From Flabesymbios commensalis (Eukaryota > Annelida > Polychaeta > Terebellida > Flabelligeridae): a stretch of 64,000 nucleotides of DNA. This document shows, one piece after another, positions 1 through 13,062 of this stretch. How positions within the stretch are numbered: the stretch's first letter is position 1; each line of letters starts with the position of its first letter. Below the pieces are notes generated by a model, which saw only the letters and a program-made list of their open reading frames with translations, had not been told where the DNA came from and did not search any database. The stretch is taken from NCBI GenBank assembly GCA_964017125.1, contig OZ024912.1:64648390-64712389 (forward strand), read 5' to 3'. The position numbers were made by a program, and so were the translations under genes.

Positions 1-739
1 AAGCTGGCGAGATATTGGCCCATCATCTCGCCAACTTTGAGCGTCTGCGTCCGGGAGATAACGATGGCTCCATGATTGCAACATTCCTTCACGACTCACG
101 CGTTGATTTTACGGTGGCTGGGGCCACTTGGAAAACACCTTGCGCTGTTTTAAGGCTTTGTTTCACAAATGAGCTGACAGTCGGATTACCGCATACTGAC
201 ACAATCTGTTTAGAAGTGTAATCTGGTAGGTGGTAATATATAACGATCGTATCTAGAGGCATGAGCAAATGTCGCTATATTAAAGAAAAAAAACAGGTTC
301 AACATAATATTACATTCACGAACCAGATATCAAGACAAGCATCGAGTTTTATAGTTTGTGATTTTTTCTGCGCTTATTCTAGGATAAGCTATACTTTGAG
401 AAGTAGTCCATATGACATCCTGCTCCGATTACATAATTTAGGTTGATTTTTTTTAACTGGAAAAGTGAATAACTAGGAATAACTAGATTTGATGAATTAT
501 ATAAATTGTGAAGTCGTGAGTGATTTCCATGTCTCCGATGTTTATGCTATTTCAGAGTATATACGGGCCGCCATTACAAAACAAAAGGGGTGATTAAGAA
601 AAAAATGAATGTATTTAATTTAGCATCTCGCTATGTGAGTAACCTCTTGTGTGTTTATCCGCTTAACAGACATTCATTAAATCACTGCGCCTGACATCTT
701 TTTCTGTTGCTGCTCCATTTATATGGAATAATTTACCCA
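1..739. other. Stretch without recognised gene
   Basis: I see no convincing coding region, RNA gene or repeat here. Short open frames exist on the plus strand, but none shows a recognisable family or a splice-bounded exon. Confidence 0.5.
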
Positions 740-924
740 TTAACCCCTACAGCGCGGGGATCGACCTTAGACGTCAGAATCTGATCTCCGCACTGTAAGA
801 GTAAAAAGATTTATAATGGTCGTAGACCCATAACATAGATATTCAAATGAAGCGGAAAAAGCTAACTAAAACATGATTTTAAATTGAAAAAAAGTGTTGT
901 CTCTACGGTTTGTTCGCTTCTTAA
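740..924 (-). mobile_element. Fold-A MITE, copy 1 (hairpin end first)
   Basis: Starts at a TTAA followed by CCCCTACAGCGCGGGGATCG and holds a shortened hairpin. The Fold-A arm follows, recognisable by GTAGACCCATAACATAG and AATGAAGCGGAAA. The far end has diverged but still reaches a TTAA at 921. The copy is worn and its hairpin is only partly preserved. Confidence 0.7.
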
Positions 925-1372
925 TACGTCAGGTGATCTACATCAGTACAAGTTTGAGACTTATTTAAAGTATGTTCCAGTGACATATTATGAATGGTGG
1001 CCCTATGAACGTTCACCTGTGAATAGGCCTATGTTTGTTTTCTCATAACAGAACTGGACTGGATATGTTGTGAAGCGTCCGTGCGCACTTCAAGCGCAAC
1101 AGGTGGAATATAAGTGGCTTTTGTGTTCTTTTTATTATTGTCTCTCGATCTAGACCTATCATATACTGTGGGCATTTAGTGACCGAACGGCGCCGCTGTG
1201 GGACTGAAATCAAAAACTAAGATCTGAGTTGACCGCTTGAGAACACAGACCCAAATTTGACTCTTTCATGGAACCCTCTATCCCCCTACTTAGGCAATAG
1301 GGCCTACAGATTGAGCACATCTAATAGCAGATGTTGGCCCGACGAGCGATTCGTCAGCGCTTCCTGGTAAAT

Positions 1373-1498
1373 CCCAGCAGACACCAACAAGTAAACCCAG
1401 TGTCGGTTCAATGCTGGGTGAGCGTCTACGACGCTGACCCAGCATTTAAACCAACACTGGGTTAACGTGTTGAAGGTGTCTGCTGGGAACAGGCTGTT
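1373..1498. mobile_element. Fold-P palindromic MITE
   Basis: Outer inverted ends are CCCAGCAGACACC and GGTGTCTGCTGGG. The arms fold around a CGTCTACGACG centre, with AACCCAGTGT paired to ACACTGGGTT. A degenerate relative lies just upstream (1333-1368, GATGTTGGCCCGACG). Confidence 0.75.
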
Positions 1499-1757
1499 CA
1501 GGGAGCACAGGCGACTGCCACCCCAGACAAAAAGGTCATCCCAACATTTCCTGGGATCGATCGGTGCTCGGCTGGAGACAGGAGCTTCAACTGGGCTGCT
1601 GATGTAAGGGACAGTTATTATTGATGCATGGACACCTGTCAGACCTGATTGTCCATCGTCACCCTGGACATTAGGCGTATGTATCTGTCACTTTATAAAT
1701 GTCAATACCAGCCAGCATCAGGCGCGTCATGTCAGTGACATTTAAATTAGAGATTAC
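1499..1757. other. Stretch without recognised feature
   Basis: Unique-looking sequence; nothing identified. Confidence 0.4.
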
Positions 1758-1994
1758 CAACCCTTGAAACGCTAAAATATGATTAAATAAACTATACGGT
1801 TTTTTCGCTTTGAAATCATCATTAATGGCTTAGTTAGCTCTTTACGATTCATTTGAATACCTATGTTATGTGTCTACGATCAATTAAAATAATTTTACTC
1901 TTACGGTGCGGTGATCGACTTTAGTCGTGAGAATCTGACGTCTACAGACGTCAGATTCTGGCGTCTAAAGTCGATCCCCGCGCTGTAAGGGTTA
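1758..1994 (+). mobile_element. Fold-A MITE, copy 2 (arm then hairpin)
   Basis: Left end CCCTTGAAACGC, then the arm (TTTGAAATCATC, GTTAGCTCTTTACG, CATTTGAATACCTATGTTAT). A near-complete hairpin pairs GATCGACTTTAG at 1914 with CTAAAGTCGATC. The right end is CGCGCTGTAAGGGTTA. The flanking TTAA duplication has decayed to CCAA and TTAT. Confidence 0.8.
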
Positions 1995-2892
1995 TTTCTA
2001 TATCAGGTGAATGAGAAACGTATCACGCGTCTAGCTTTAATTGTAATTATCTTCATCTTTCAACGAAATATAAAATAATGGGGGTCTCGTTTGGTTTCTT
2101 TAAAATTACGTTAATATGCAAATTATGAGACTAATTTAATCAAAATAATAATCCACTATAGACAGAGACTGGTGGTAATTGGAATGCATTGTAACTTCAT
2201 GATGAGATGTTTCAATTCAAGAATGTGGCAAAATCAAAATACCCCCTGTCAAGTCACAGAATATTATATCCAGACATCGACCATAGTGCCCAGTGCGCAC
2301 TTCGTTGGCCGTGCTTCTATTTTCAGTACTGCACTTACAGCATGTGGACAGTGCATGGACCAAATGGATCGGCGGCTTAATAAAGCCTTACAAATGTGAG
2401 GAATCCAAGTCTGTCGCTAAATACTAGCAGTATGCGCTGCAACAGGGGCTGCCAGCATTGATTCAATGCTGGCCTAACATATCTGACATTCGCCATACAT
2501 TAAGCCAGCATCGGCTGATTATCGTTTTGTTTTTGCAAGGGGACATGCCAGTGCCACCTGTCTCATCAAGATTCCGAAGCAGTCTGGAAATTAGGGAATT
2601 ATAGTTCTTATTTGCCGGATTGCTATTTTTTCTACGGCCTACATTTTATCTAAACATGCTTAAGTTTGTGTTTGTTATATAATAATGGGTGGGCGTGTTT
2701 AATAGTATTGATGGACTCAATACTTATAAAGTCGTGTAAACTGTTCTCTAAAGAGTACGGGACACATCTGTACCAAGAAACAACAATACACTGATTACAG
2801 AGATTAAGGCAACTGGGATATAATTAAAACCAGAAACATGCATAACCGATCAAAAATAGGTAAGAGGTCAGGTGAACAAGAGGGGATTCCCG
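1995..2892. other. Stretch without recognised gene
   Basis: A frame of 75 codons at 2172-2399 has no recognisable family. I found no repeat homology with the rest of the window. Confidence 0.4.
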
Positions 2893-5033
2893 CTGGAAAA
2901 TGAAGAACAGTTTCTGGCTTTACTTGTGTCAGTGATCAGGCTAGAGTGTATCTTATCTGTGCTGGAAAATGAAGAACAGTTTCTGGCTTTACTTGTGTCA
3001 GTGATCAGGCTAGAGTGTATCTTATCTGTGCTGGAAAATGAAGAACAGTTTCTGTCTTTACTTGTGTCAGTGATCAGGCTAGAGTGTATCTTATCTGTGC
3101 TGGAGAATGGAGACCAGTTTCTGGCTTTACTCATGTCAGTGATCAGGCTAGAGTGTATCTTATCTGTGCTGGAGAATGGAGACCAGTTCTGGCTTTACTT
3201 GTGTCAGTGATCAGGCTAGAGTGTATCTTATCTGTGCTGGAAAATGAAGAACAGTTTCTGTCTTTACTTGTGTCAGTGATCAGGCTAGAGTGTATCTTAT
3301 CTGTGCTGGAGAATGGAGACCAGTTTCTGGCTTTACTCATGTCAGTGATCAGGCTAGAGTGTATCTTATCTGTGCTGCAGAATGGAGACCAGTGTCTGGC
3401 TTTCCTCAAGTTAGTGATCAGGCTAGAGTGTATCTTATCTGTGCTTGAAAATGAAGAACAGTTTCTGGCTTTACTTGTGTCAGTGATCAGGCTAGAGTGT
3501 ATCTTATCTGTGCTGGAGAATGGAGACCAGTTTCTGGCTTTACTCAGGTTAGTGATCAGGCTAGAGTGTATCTTATCTGTGCTGGAAAATGGAGACCAGT
3601 TTCTGGCTTTACTCAGGTTAGTGATCAGGCTAGAGTGAATCTTATCTGTGCTGGAGAATGGAGACCAGTTTTTGGCTTTCCTCAAGTTAGTGATCAGGTT
3701 TAGAGTGTATCTTATCTGTGCTGGAGAATGGAGACCAGTTTCTGGCTTTACTCGTGTCAGTGATCAGGCTAGAGTGTATCTTATCTGTGCTGGAGAATGG
3801 AGACCAGTTTCTGGCTTTACTCAAGTTAGTGATCAGGCTAGAGTGTATCTTATCTGTGCTGGAGAATGGAGACCAGTTTTTGGCTTTATTCGTGTCAGTG
3901 ATCAGGCTAGAGTGTATCTTATCTGTGCTGGAGAATAGAGACCAGTTTCTGGCTTTACTCATGTATCTGATCAGGCTAGAGTGTATCTTATCCGTGCTGG
4001 AGAATGGAGACCAGTTTCTGGCTTTACTCATGTATCTGATCAGGCTAGAGTGTATCTTATCTGCGCTGGAGAATGGAGACCAGTTTCTGGATTTACTCAT
4101 GTCAATGATCAGGCTGGCTAGAGCGTATCTTATCCGTGCTGGAGAAGGGAGACCAGTTTCTGGCTTTACTCAGGTTAGTGATCAGGCTAGAGTGTATCTT
4201 ATCTGTGCTGGAGAATAGAGACCAGTTTCTGGCTTTATTCGTGTCAGTGATCAGGCTATAGTGTATCTTATCTGTGCTGGAGAATAGAGACCAGTTTCTG
4301 GCTTTACTCATGTATCTGATCAGGCTAGAGTGTATCTTATCCGTGCTGGAGAATGGAGACCAGTTTCTGGCTTTACTCAGGTTAGTGATCAGGCTAGAGT
4401 GTATCTTATCTGTGCTGCAGAATGGAGACCAGTTTCTGGCTTTACTCAGGTTAGTGATCAGGCTAGAGTGTATCTTATATGTGCTGGAGGATGGAGATCA
4501 GTTTCTGGCTTTATTCAGATCAGTGATCAGGCTAGAGTGTCTCTTATCTGTGCTGGAGAATGGAGACCAGTTTCTGGCTTTACTCGTGTCAGCAATCAGG
4601 CTAGAGTGTATCTTATCTGTGCTGCAGAATGGAGACCAGTTTCTGGCTTTACTCAGGTTAGTGATCAGGCTAGAGTGTATCTTATCTGTGCTGGAGAATG
4701 GAGACCAGTTTCTGGCTTTACTTGTGTCAGTGATCAGGCTAGAGTGTATCTTATCTGTGCTGCAGAATGGAGACCAGTTTCTGGCTTTACTCAGGTTAGT
4801 GATCAGGCTAGAGTGTATCTTAACTGTGCTGGAGAATGGAGACCAGTTTCTGGCTTTACTTGTGTCAGTGATCAGGCTAGAGTGTATCTTGTCTGTGCTG
4901 CAGAATGGAGACCAGTTTCTGGCTTTACTCAGGTTAGTGATCAGGCTCGAGTGTATCTTATCTGTGCTGAAGAATGAAGACCAGTTTCTGGCTTTATTCA
5001 GATCAGTGATCAGGCTAGAGTGTATCTTATCTG
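2893..5033. repeat. 69-bp minisatellite, 31 units
   Basis: GATCAGGCTAGAGTGTATCT recurs at exact 69-bp steps from 2934 to 5008, 31 times. Only three steps differ (68 bp near 3141-3209, 70 bp near 3692-3762, 73 bp near 4107-4180). Variant blocks include GGAAAATGAAGAACAG versus GGAGAATGGAGACCAG, and CAGGTTAGT, TGTGTCAGT, CATGTATCT or CAGATCAGT. Because 69 is divisible by three, two plus-strand frames and one minus-strand frame stay open for long runs (up to 269 codons, 23-residue repeats such as LENGDQFLALLVSVIRLECI). Three simultaneous open frames and no matching domain argue for non-coding tandem DNA. Confidence 0.95.
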
Positions 5034-6155
5034 CGTCAAACCCAGCAGAGAGGATTATTGAGCCGATATTGGCTTGCTGTTAGATCAGCATGGCACCATG
5101 ACAGGCTGAAACCTCTTATTTGCTGGGAACCTCCATACATGAATCCTCGCGGATAGAGTGGTGTAGCGATTCACCACAGTCCCCTGTTGTCAGGAGAGTG
5201 TTGACGAAGGTAATCTCTAAATCGCGTACAGGTTTACGTTGTACTGATATTGTAAATCTTGCATTGGGTATTTATTCATTTATTCGACAGAAATACACTA
5301 TATTAACACTAGATCAAACAACTAAAGAGACAAAAAGAAATATTGACACATATCTTAGGAGGCTATCATAATGAAAGCGAACACAATCGGTTTTCCTGGC
5401 ATTTATTCAAGCTATTCATCCATGTGAATACATCGGCATGGGTCTGTCCACACCTGTAGCTATTAACCGACTGATTGGTCAATAACAAGCACAAACCCTA
5501 GCGAGCCACCAGCCCGTCACAGGAAACAGAGCTGTGTATCAGTGGCTATTCTAGTGTTCATGCGTGAATCCATACAAACAGAGCCGATGAATGGCCATCT
5601 GTTACACCTGACCAAATAAAAACACACACAAAACAAACACTTCTGCATCTCAATCAATCGATTCTACGTGGATGTCAAAACCAACACGCTCTACCATTAG
5701 CATTAATCACGTGGAGATCTCTACCTAGCAAGTCGTCCCTAGCAGTTAAAATGTCATATCTTCCAGTTCACTCATTAGAGTCGCAGATGGGACCCTTTAG
5801 TCCCGAGTAGTCGGAATTTCCAGCCAAAGATTTATCTTGATCAAATATGCTCAATTTATTGAAGAGTTAAATGCATTGTACAACATTATTACATAATACC
5901 TTTAGTAAAATTTCGAAAATAATTAGTTTTAGAAACATCCACATGCTATTCATATAAATGCTGGACACTAACCATTGAACCACTATAGTCGTTTTAATTA
6001 GTCGATAAAATCACTGGTACGTTTTATATCAACAGTTAATATAACTACAATGGGAGTTGACGTCAGAGTAAAATGCCAAATTTGCAAACGGGAATAACAC
6101 CTTAATATTTACAATATATGTTACAGACCGACCACTGCCAAACCTGGGCCCGTAT
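5034..6155. other. Stretch without recognised gene
   Basis: No gene found. At about 5780-5830 a stretch with GAGTCGCAGATGGGACCCTT resembles one arm of the Fold-S palindrome (see 6928), but I cannot define ends. Confidence 0.4.
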
Positions 6156-6259
6156 TCTCGTACAAGTTGCAAAATATCGTAGGCTTCGGATTGGTCGAGA
6201 TGGTCATCTCGACCAATCCGAAGCCTACGATATCAGGATATATCTTAACGTGTACGAGA
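6156..6259. mobile_element. Fold-T foldback MITE
   Basis: Outer inverted ends TCTCGTACAAGTT and AACGTGTACGAGA bracket a hairpin at 6174-6233. Its arms (ATATCGTAGGCTTCGGATTG and the complement) pair perfectly over about 29 bp around a two-base turn. A decayed relative of the inner arm (GACCATCTCGACCAATC) lies near 49,283. Confidence 0.8.
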
Positions 6260-6587
6260 CTGCGAGGCCAGAGGATTACACGCCCACATAAAATTGTTGG
6301 TCTAATCTACTATCGATTGGGATATTATTACAAATAACCCATCTAGATATTAATTATTGTGTCGAACAAGCAAATAACGTAACGTTATCCGTTAGTTAAA
6401 AATATGTATCACGGAAAACAACATTATGACATAACTACTAGAGCCGACATTCAATTTCAGATGTAAATGCTTCTTTTCACAGCAATAGTAGATAGAATAG
6501 GTCTTTCTTCCCAGACGAGAACCATATCCCACAAGGTTACTATGGAAGAGAAGAGAGGTTCGAGAAAACAAGCCATCGTTACCTATG

Positions 6588-6645
6588 TTGTTTTAATGTT
6601 GGACCATCGATAGACAAACGATAGACAAACATTAAAACAGCACAT
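6588..6645. repeat. Imperfect hairpin, Fold-P-like
   Basis: TGTTTTAATGTTGGACCATC is followed by CAAACATTAAAACAGCA, giving a foldback whose TGTTGGACC core resembles Fold-P arms. The outer ends are not recognisable. Confidence 0.45.
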
Positions 6646-6927
6646 GGTGATTTCTGTGTTAAGTCTGAGCCCCTCTTCCTTATGGGTTATCCTGGGCTGG
6701 CCGAACACGTCAGAAATGTTCCCTCTGCAAATCATCGTGCGGCCAATAAAATCAAATTAAATTGGTCTCCAGTGACCCAAGGCTGACGTTTGTAGAAATG
6801 TGGGAGCAGATATGTCTTGACTGCTGCGGGTTGATTGTCATCTTCTAGTATAAGGTACAATGTCAGAAAGTACGACGACTGCTTTAATACTGCCTACTAA
6901 GTAATCTTGTATTTATACAGTACAAAT

Positions 6928-7006
6928 CGTCGCCTCGGAGCTAAAGGATCCTATCTGACACTCGTCAGAGTGGCAGATAGGATCCTTTAGCTCCGAGGCG
7001 ACGAAA
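6928..7006. mobile_element. Fold-S palindrome, copy with AGCTAAAGGATCC arms
   Basis: Outer ends are TCGTCGCCTCGG and CCGAGGCGACGA. The arms GAGCTAAAGGATCCTATCTG and its complement pair fully around CACTCGTCAGAGTG. The flanks (ACAAATCGTC and GACGAAATAC) match the Fold-S copy at 61,861, although the arms differ. Confidence 0.85.
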
Positions 7007-7245
7007 TACTAAGATGTGTTTACTGATACCATACAATAAATACTTTTGCATTGATCAATAATATAAACTATTAAGATTAATTATTCTAGTTCTATAACTA
7101 AAGTAACGCCAGAAGCAATACTTCGAGAACAAAGTGATATCTTACCACAAGTATATACTATTGTGAATGAGATTATTTCGACACACAAGAAACAGATTTA
7201 TAATTGAGCATGTCGCCGTAAATTAAGATTCCTGGGTGTCCCTTT

Positions 7246-7272
7246 TCTTCAGATCCTGGATCCGCCACTGCG
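7246..7272 (-). mobile_element. Solo end of a GGATCCAG-type DNA element
   Basis: The complement reads CAGTGGCGGATCCAGGATCT, matching the end of the small element at 29,351-29,557. No second end was found nearby. Confidence 0.4.
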
Positions 7273-9749
7273 ACTGCGACTGCATACAAAAAAGGTAACT
7301 TTAGGAGCACAACAGAAAATACCTGGGGCCAGGTCGAACCACGTGTCCCATTGCCTTTCTTCATAAGCACGCACGACCGAGCACTACAATATAATCTGAT
7401 GACTAGGCGGCATGAGACCCGTCTCTATCAAGGCGTGAGCTTTGTTCATTACCGAATTCATCAGGGACATTTTTCATTCATTTGAAAGTAGCATTGCCGA
7501 TAAATATACTAAATATGATTGTTATTTCTATTACTTTGTAATTCGTCATCGGATCTAATATTATAATAAGAAAAAACAGTAAGGCCTAAATATGGCACTA
7601 AAGGTTCATAAATATAAATAGGTAATATACTTATGTCACATTACACCTACAGTGATGGTAAAAATATGTTTTTATTGGCAAAAAACAACACATCGTTGAT
7701 TGTGCTACCAGACGCTGTTAAGGACAAGGAGACGGGGCAATCGGGTTGTTTGGCAGCCTCAGCGGGAAGACACAGCTGGTACGGACATATCTATGAATTT
7801 CGTTCACTATTATGCAATGCTGAGTTACAAATGGCTCTGGGACAAAGGGCTCTGCTTTGTATAACATTACAAAAAAAGATGAATAATAGAATATGTGACT
7901 AGTTCATAATTACAACCGTTGACGTTACCTATAGCCTACTGGTGAAAAGCCTTCTGGTGATAGCCTAGTCTAATCTACTTTCTCCAAGAAGCGCTTTTTC
8001 GCTGAATAATATTGGTGCACAATAACATAAATGCGTTCTTTATATTTCAATGGCGTAGACTATGGTTAATTTGGCGAAGTAAAGATCGTTGAGTTAGCTG
8101 ATCAGACACGTTCATTGATAATATTGCTATTAGAGCTTCATCTTAGGAAATACCCTTATCCTGCTGATAACGACAATAGTCGTTTTGAGTCCGTTTTATT
8201 ATAGTCAGTTGGCCAGAGGTGGCCAAGGAGGGTTTCGTCACCACTTCAGCGTGCATACCTAAAACCTCTTTTAATATGTCAAGGGGACCTCTAGGCATAA
8301 TTAGCACCCGGTTGTCGGCTTGCAGGAGTGTGCATGAGGGGCAAAATAAGATTTCTTACCAAACCGCAAAAAAAAAATCCGTGGGAATAAATTAATTTAT
8401 TACAATTAAACAAAACGTTTTAAAAATGACACAGAATGGAACAAATATATGCACAGTATCATTTTAAATGTAGCTTATAATGAAATAAATCACATTTGTT
8501 AAGTTATTGGATCACAACGAGAAATTAGTAAACGGTAAACGGTTAAACCGAGTGCTTCCCCTATACATGTACGAGTAAAATCTTTGCAATTGATCAAGGA
8601 TCAGCCTATTTTTAGAACCAGTGTCTTACGGTGATAGTTAAATGAAATATGTAGGATACTACTTTGTTGTGATATACCATTTTCTGTGCAGTCAAAATAA
8701 TAATATTAAACTCGATAGTATATCACACATGACACCTGGTAGAATGCATATGTATGAAAATACATGTAAAATAGATGCATAGAAATAAAGTTAGGGAAAC
8801 CAGATATAATAAGTATACATAATTATCATAAATATAGATACTGTGGCATCAGCTTTTAAAAATAAATTTCATTTTAAAAGCCGATTGTGCTTAACAAACC
8901 AAAAAAATCAGATAAACTAGTGGCTCATAGTTTGTCACTTCAAGTATGAAACACGATACTGTGCTCTTGACATGTAACATACACATAAATAACATATAAG
9001 AATGTCCCATGTTTGAATGAACCATATTATCCAATTAGCAAATAGATAGGAACAACCCATCTGACGTCTAGCACAACTACACCGCGAATTAATACATTTG
9101 CTTGCAGTACACATACAAGTATGAATAGCTCTGGGCATAAAGTAGGCATTAGCTGACATCTCATTGGGATGGGCAGTGCTGGATTCAGCAACTGAAGCCA
9201 ATTTATTTACCGCATTTTTTTAATACACATCACAGGTGGCACAGTCATCCTCTTATGTGCTTTACAGGGGTCCAGGGTCATGCTCCCCCAGAAAAATGGC
9301 AAAATCTAAGGCTTGAAATGGTGCTTTCTGGAGCTTAAAGAGCCCAAATTAGTAAAAAAAAATTGGGGGGGGGGGATACTAATGGGAGGGCGCCGCTCTC
9401 TCTGGATAAGCTACAGATGGGTTGCATAATTCGATAGGGCTGATAATCATATTCTTCTGGAGATGATATACCAAGCAATATGGGCACAGCACAGACCCTC
9501 ATAAACTGTTTCGGATTAAGTCGTCCTTTGTGTGTGTTTTTAAGATCTGTTGCTTTTTACCATAGAAGTGAATTGATTTCTACAGCAGTTGATGATAAAG
9601 GGGTAGTACAGTTTCATCACAAATTTCTCCGCTTCTTTTAATTTAAATCTGCCATTTTCAACGCTTGAATAAATAGTATGGATGATGACATTACTCATAT
9701 CAACAAAGTTAGCTGATGAAGATATAAATATATTTGCTGTGAGATGTCC
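7273..9749. other. Long stretch without recognised gene
   Basis: AT-rich sequence. Open frames at 7633-7902 (plus, 89 codons) and 8935-9201 (minus, 88 codons) have no recognisable domain or splice context. A G-run lies at about 9364-9375. Confidence 0.45.
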
Positions 9750-11430
9750 GTCTCATCTTGCCTAATAAACATGATAAACTGTATATGATTAAAGTTAACA
9801 GATCTGTGCCACCCTATGTCATGAATGTATCAGGATGGTACATTAAATGTCAGTAAGTCTATATGTATATATGGTACAGTACTATAGTGTACAGAAACTA
9901 TATTATAGAACCATAAAGTTACAATTTAATGATAAAATATGACATCACAATGCAGGCACATGACATTATAATGTGACTATATGATGGTATAGGCTTGTCA
10001 TAAACCTTGAAATGTTATGTTATGGCATGATAGTGTCGATATATGATAAATAATTTTAGAGCCTACCATAATATGAAATTATGATGACAATATTTATGGC
10101 AATAAAATGTTGGTATGCCGACATTTAAAAGTATAAGGTAATCTTAATGTTTTTATACCCCAGTATGACACTCAAATGGTGGGATATTCTACATTATGCC
10201 ATACAATGATGGGATGGAGCACTACAGTGTGAGGATGTGTTACTTTAATAAAAAGAACAATATTATAATATTGCACTAGGTGTAGTGTAAAAATGTTACA
10301 TCCACATCATTGTATGTGGTATTAAATGTTATCAATACACTGTCACAATAGGATGCTATATATTCAGAATATGGAGTTACAGTACCAAGATATGATACTA
10401 ATTTCCCACAACATGCTATTAAAATGTATTACAAGACATTAAGTAGTCGATATATGACATTTTGTTTAACTGTATATGACAGTGTGAGTTCTGGTACTAA
10501 AATTATATGTGGAGATATTGTATTCAACATCAGCATATAATGTCAGAATATGGCTTTATAAAGTGTGAATATAGCAATATGATTGGCAATACAGTAGTGA
10601 GTAGAACCTGTTGTGAGCACCCACTCTTAGGAGCGGCCAATCTCCTATGCGAGGCCACTTGGTCATTTCCAAAAATGTCATTTTGTATACAAATGAACCT
10701 TCTATGTACAGCCACCTAGATTAAAAGGCCACGTTAACTGTGTCGCAAGGGTGACGTCCCTGGGTGGGGGAGGGGGCACTTCCATACCTTGGAGTACTGG
10801 GGATGTGCCGCTCTTTTTTGAGCTTCCAGCATTGGCACAGAGTGTCTTTTTTGAGCTTACAGAATTGGGACGGGGTGTTTTTTTGAGTTTCCAACTCTGG
10901 GCACATGGTTAGCATGTATTTTGCTGATTTCTCAAGCCATTATTAGCAAAAATCCATCACTTTTTTAAAGTCACAGAGCAGATATCCTCGAAATTTCATA
11001 AACAAATATTAAAGAGCTTAAAAAGACCATAAAACATGAAGTACATTGGTAGTAATTGCACCATGAACCAATCAATTGCGACAGGGTCAGGTTTTGAACA
11101 TGCCGGAGGCACACCCCTACCCATTTCTAAGGCGAGTACCCCCTACCCCCCCCCATCCCCCCTCCCCCCCCCCCCCGGGGTGTCGTGATCAATATCTCAT
11201 GAAGGCAGGTCGAAGCGTTTCAATGGCAATCGTTTCACACTAAGTTCCAAAGTGAGTAAATTTAAACACAGATCTAACATTTTAGTATCCTAGATCAAAG
11301 CCATTATAATGGCATGATATTGCTGTATTATGGATATACGTGACACATAAATATCCGCATATGTTATTAAATAATGTGAGATATTAGTAACATAATTGAG
11401 GGATGTATTGCATATTATAATGTTCTATAT
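9750..11430. repeat. Decayed AT-rich tandem-like repeats
   Basis: Variants of TATGACAT, ATGTCATA and GATATATG recur every few tens of bases (for example 9940-10130 and 10330-10460) without a clean period. Similar sequence appears at 12,440-12,550, 12,790-12,935 and 13,300-13,495. It looks like an old tandem array. A C-rich tract lies at 11,140-11,177. Confidence 0.4.
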
Positions 11431-11439
11431 CAGGCCTGC

Positions 11440-12130
11440 TAAGGTCAAGGTCAAATAAACTTATTTTTCTTGGGTGGCTACCGAGGATTCGCATTGTTAC
11501 GAACTTGAGCAAAATAATGGTTAACAAAAGATTGACATTTTCTCCGTAAGTAAAGGGCTTCTGCCTTCAAAAAACATATTCAGGTATGGATTATTAGAGT
11601 ATTCTAATCATTTTAAGTGGTGTTTGGGCCCAGTAGGTGATTTCGAAGACGATGTATATAAATAAAAAAAACTTAGGGTCAAAGAGGCGCTGGATTATAC
11701 GCATATTTGTCAATTTTCAAATTAAAGAGATTAAATGGTATGCTTAAATACAAAGTTAAAATGTTTTTTTTACTACTCCTCTATTAATCCAAGATAAAAA
11801 ATATTATCTTCAAGTATATTATGAAAAAGCTATATTACTTCCACATAATTTTTTATTTTCAATTAAGTTTTTTTCTGTCTATAATAATGTTGATGGACTG
11901 GTAAAATGACAATGTAATGGTGAATTTGGCGGCCATTTTGAAAATACTCTGTAGATCTAGATCAAATAATATTGTCCTAAGGTATATTAGAGTAAAGCTA
12001 TAGTACATCCGGATTGTTTTTTATTTTTAATTTAGTGGGGTTTTTCATAATAATGTTGATTGACTGGTAAAATTGACAATTTAAGGGTGAATTTGGCGGC
12101 CATTTTGAAAATACTCTGTAGCTCTAGTGC
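11440..12130 (+). repeat. Satellite-bearing element fragment, two units
   Basis: Two adjacent copies of a unit of about 160 bp share TCATAATAATGTTGAT-like sequence and GAATTTGGCGGCCATTTTG, and each ends in AAAATACTCTGTAG. A leader with AAGGTCAAGGTCAAATAAAC precedes them. The GGCGGCCATTTTGAA motif links this piece to the pearl-like elements at 22, 33 and 46 kb. Confidence 0.55.
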
Positions 12131-12360
12131 ACACACATGAAAGCGGACAACCGTTCCGGTTTTCATTATAAGAGGTCTGAGAATACATCTAGCAAGGTTT
12201 AAGATATGCACAGAAAAATCGACACGAAAACCTTAAATAAGCTCTTTTCTGATTTCTGGCCAACTGACTATTGTGAATGATCACTGTGATTGTGAATGAA
12301 ATGACTGCTTAAACAATAAAGATTTGCAAATGTTTGGTCTCGAATTAATCAAATATGGGT

Positions 12361-12445
12361 AATTTTCAACCACTTCAGGTTGTGGATCGCGGTAGCGAGA
12401 CTCAAGTAGTTGAAAATTTAAATAATTTAACTTAGCAGTATAAGG
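12361..12445 (+). mobile_element. Fold-B-like hairpin fragment
   Basis: AATTTTCAACCACTTCAGGT, a GTGGATCGCGGTAGCGAGAC turn and CAAGTAGTTGAAAATTT reproduce the Fold-B hairpin with changes. Full ends are not clear; GGGTAATT at 12,357 and AAGGGTGAA at 12,443 may be remnants. Confidence 0.55.
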
Positions 12446-12941
12446 GTGAAGCTATGTAATCGTAATGTCAAGGCATGGCATATGACATAATAATCTCGTA
12501 AAATTATATCACAATGTCATGATAAGACACCATACCACAAAAGCGCAAAACGTATGTCATGGCAATACCGTCCACCTTGCCAGTGGTAGATCATCTTCAT
12601 ATTTTGCACAATCATAGGCCATCACCTAGAGTGGCCAATGAGCTGGAAAAAATCAAATGGCTAATTGATTCCACCTAATGATGGCACTGCAACGGGCCCA
12701 GCAAACATGAGATGGAGGACATGATGGTTGTCAAGTAAGCCAAATGTCCAGAGGAGCGAACATAGGTGAGCGACAGGTTATCTAGTAATGATAATAAATT
12801 ATCAAATATTGCCATTGTAACGTATTGTTATACTGGATGAGACATTTGACAATGTTTGAATATTGTAGCATTTTTATGTGGAGCAAAATTATGCAGATAT
12901 CATATTATGATATTAGAATATGACATCATAACAAGGAGTAA

Positions 12942-13062
12942 TTAACCATTACAGCACTGATGTCGCTTATTGTGTTGTTTCTGTGCTTTTATTAGCTCTT
13001 TTCAGTCACTTGAAGCTGTATTTGAAAATTTAAATTGAATCGCTCAGTGCTCTAGGGGTTAC
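12942..13062. mobile_element. Fold-E short TTAA MITE
   Basis: The left end TTAACCATTACAGCACTGA and the complement of the right end (TAACCCCTAGAGCACTGA) form an inverted repeat of about 18 bp. Inside lies half of a Fold-B/C-type hairpin (CAGTCACTTGAAGCTGTA). The flanking duplication fits TTAA, the right copy being damaged. Confidence 0.6.

Noticed and set aside
2868-5083. Long open frames on both strands across the 69-bp array, up to 269 codons
   Set aside because: They follow from a period divisible by three. Two plus frames and one minus frame are open at once, and no known domain is seen.
11440-11465. AAGGTCAAGGTCA as a nuclear-receptor site
   Set aside because: The motif recurs within the pearl-like leader and tail sequences (23.1 and 36.4 kb), so it is more simply part of the element.
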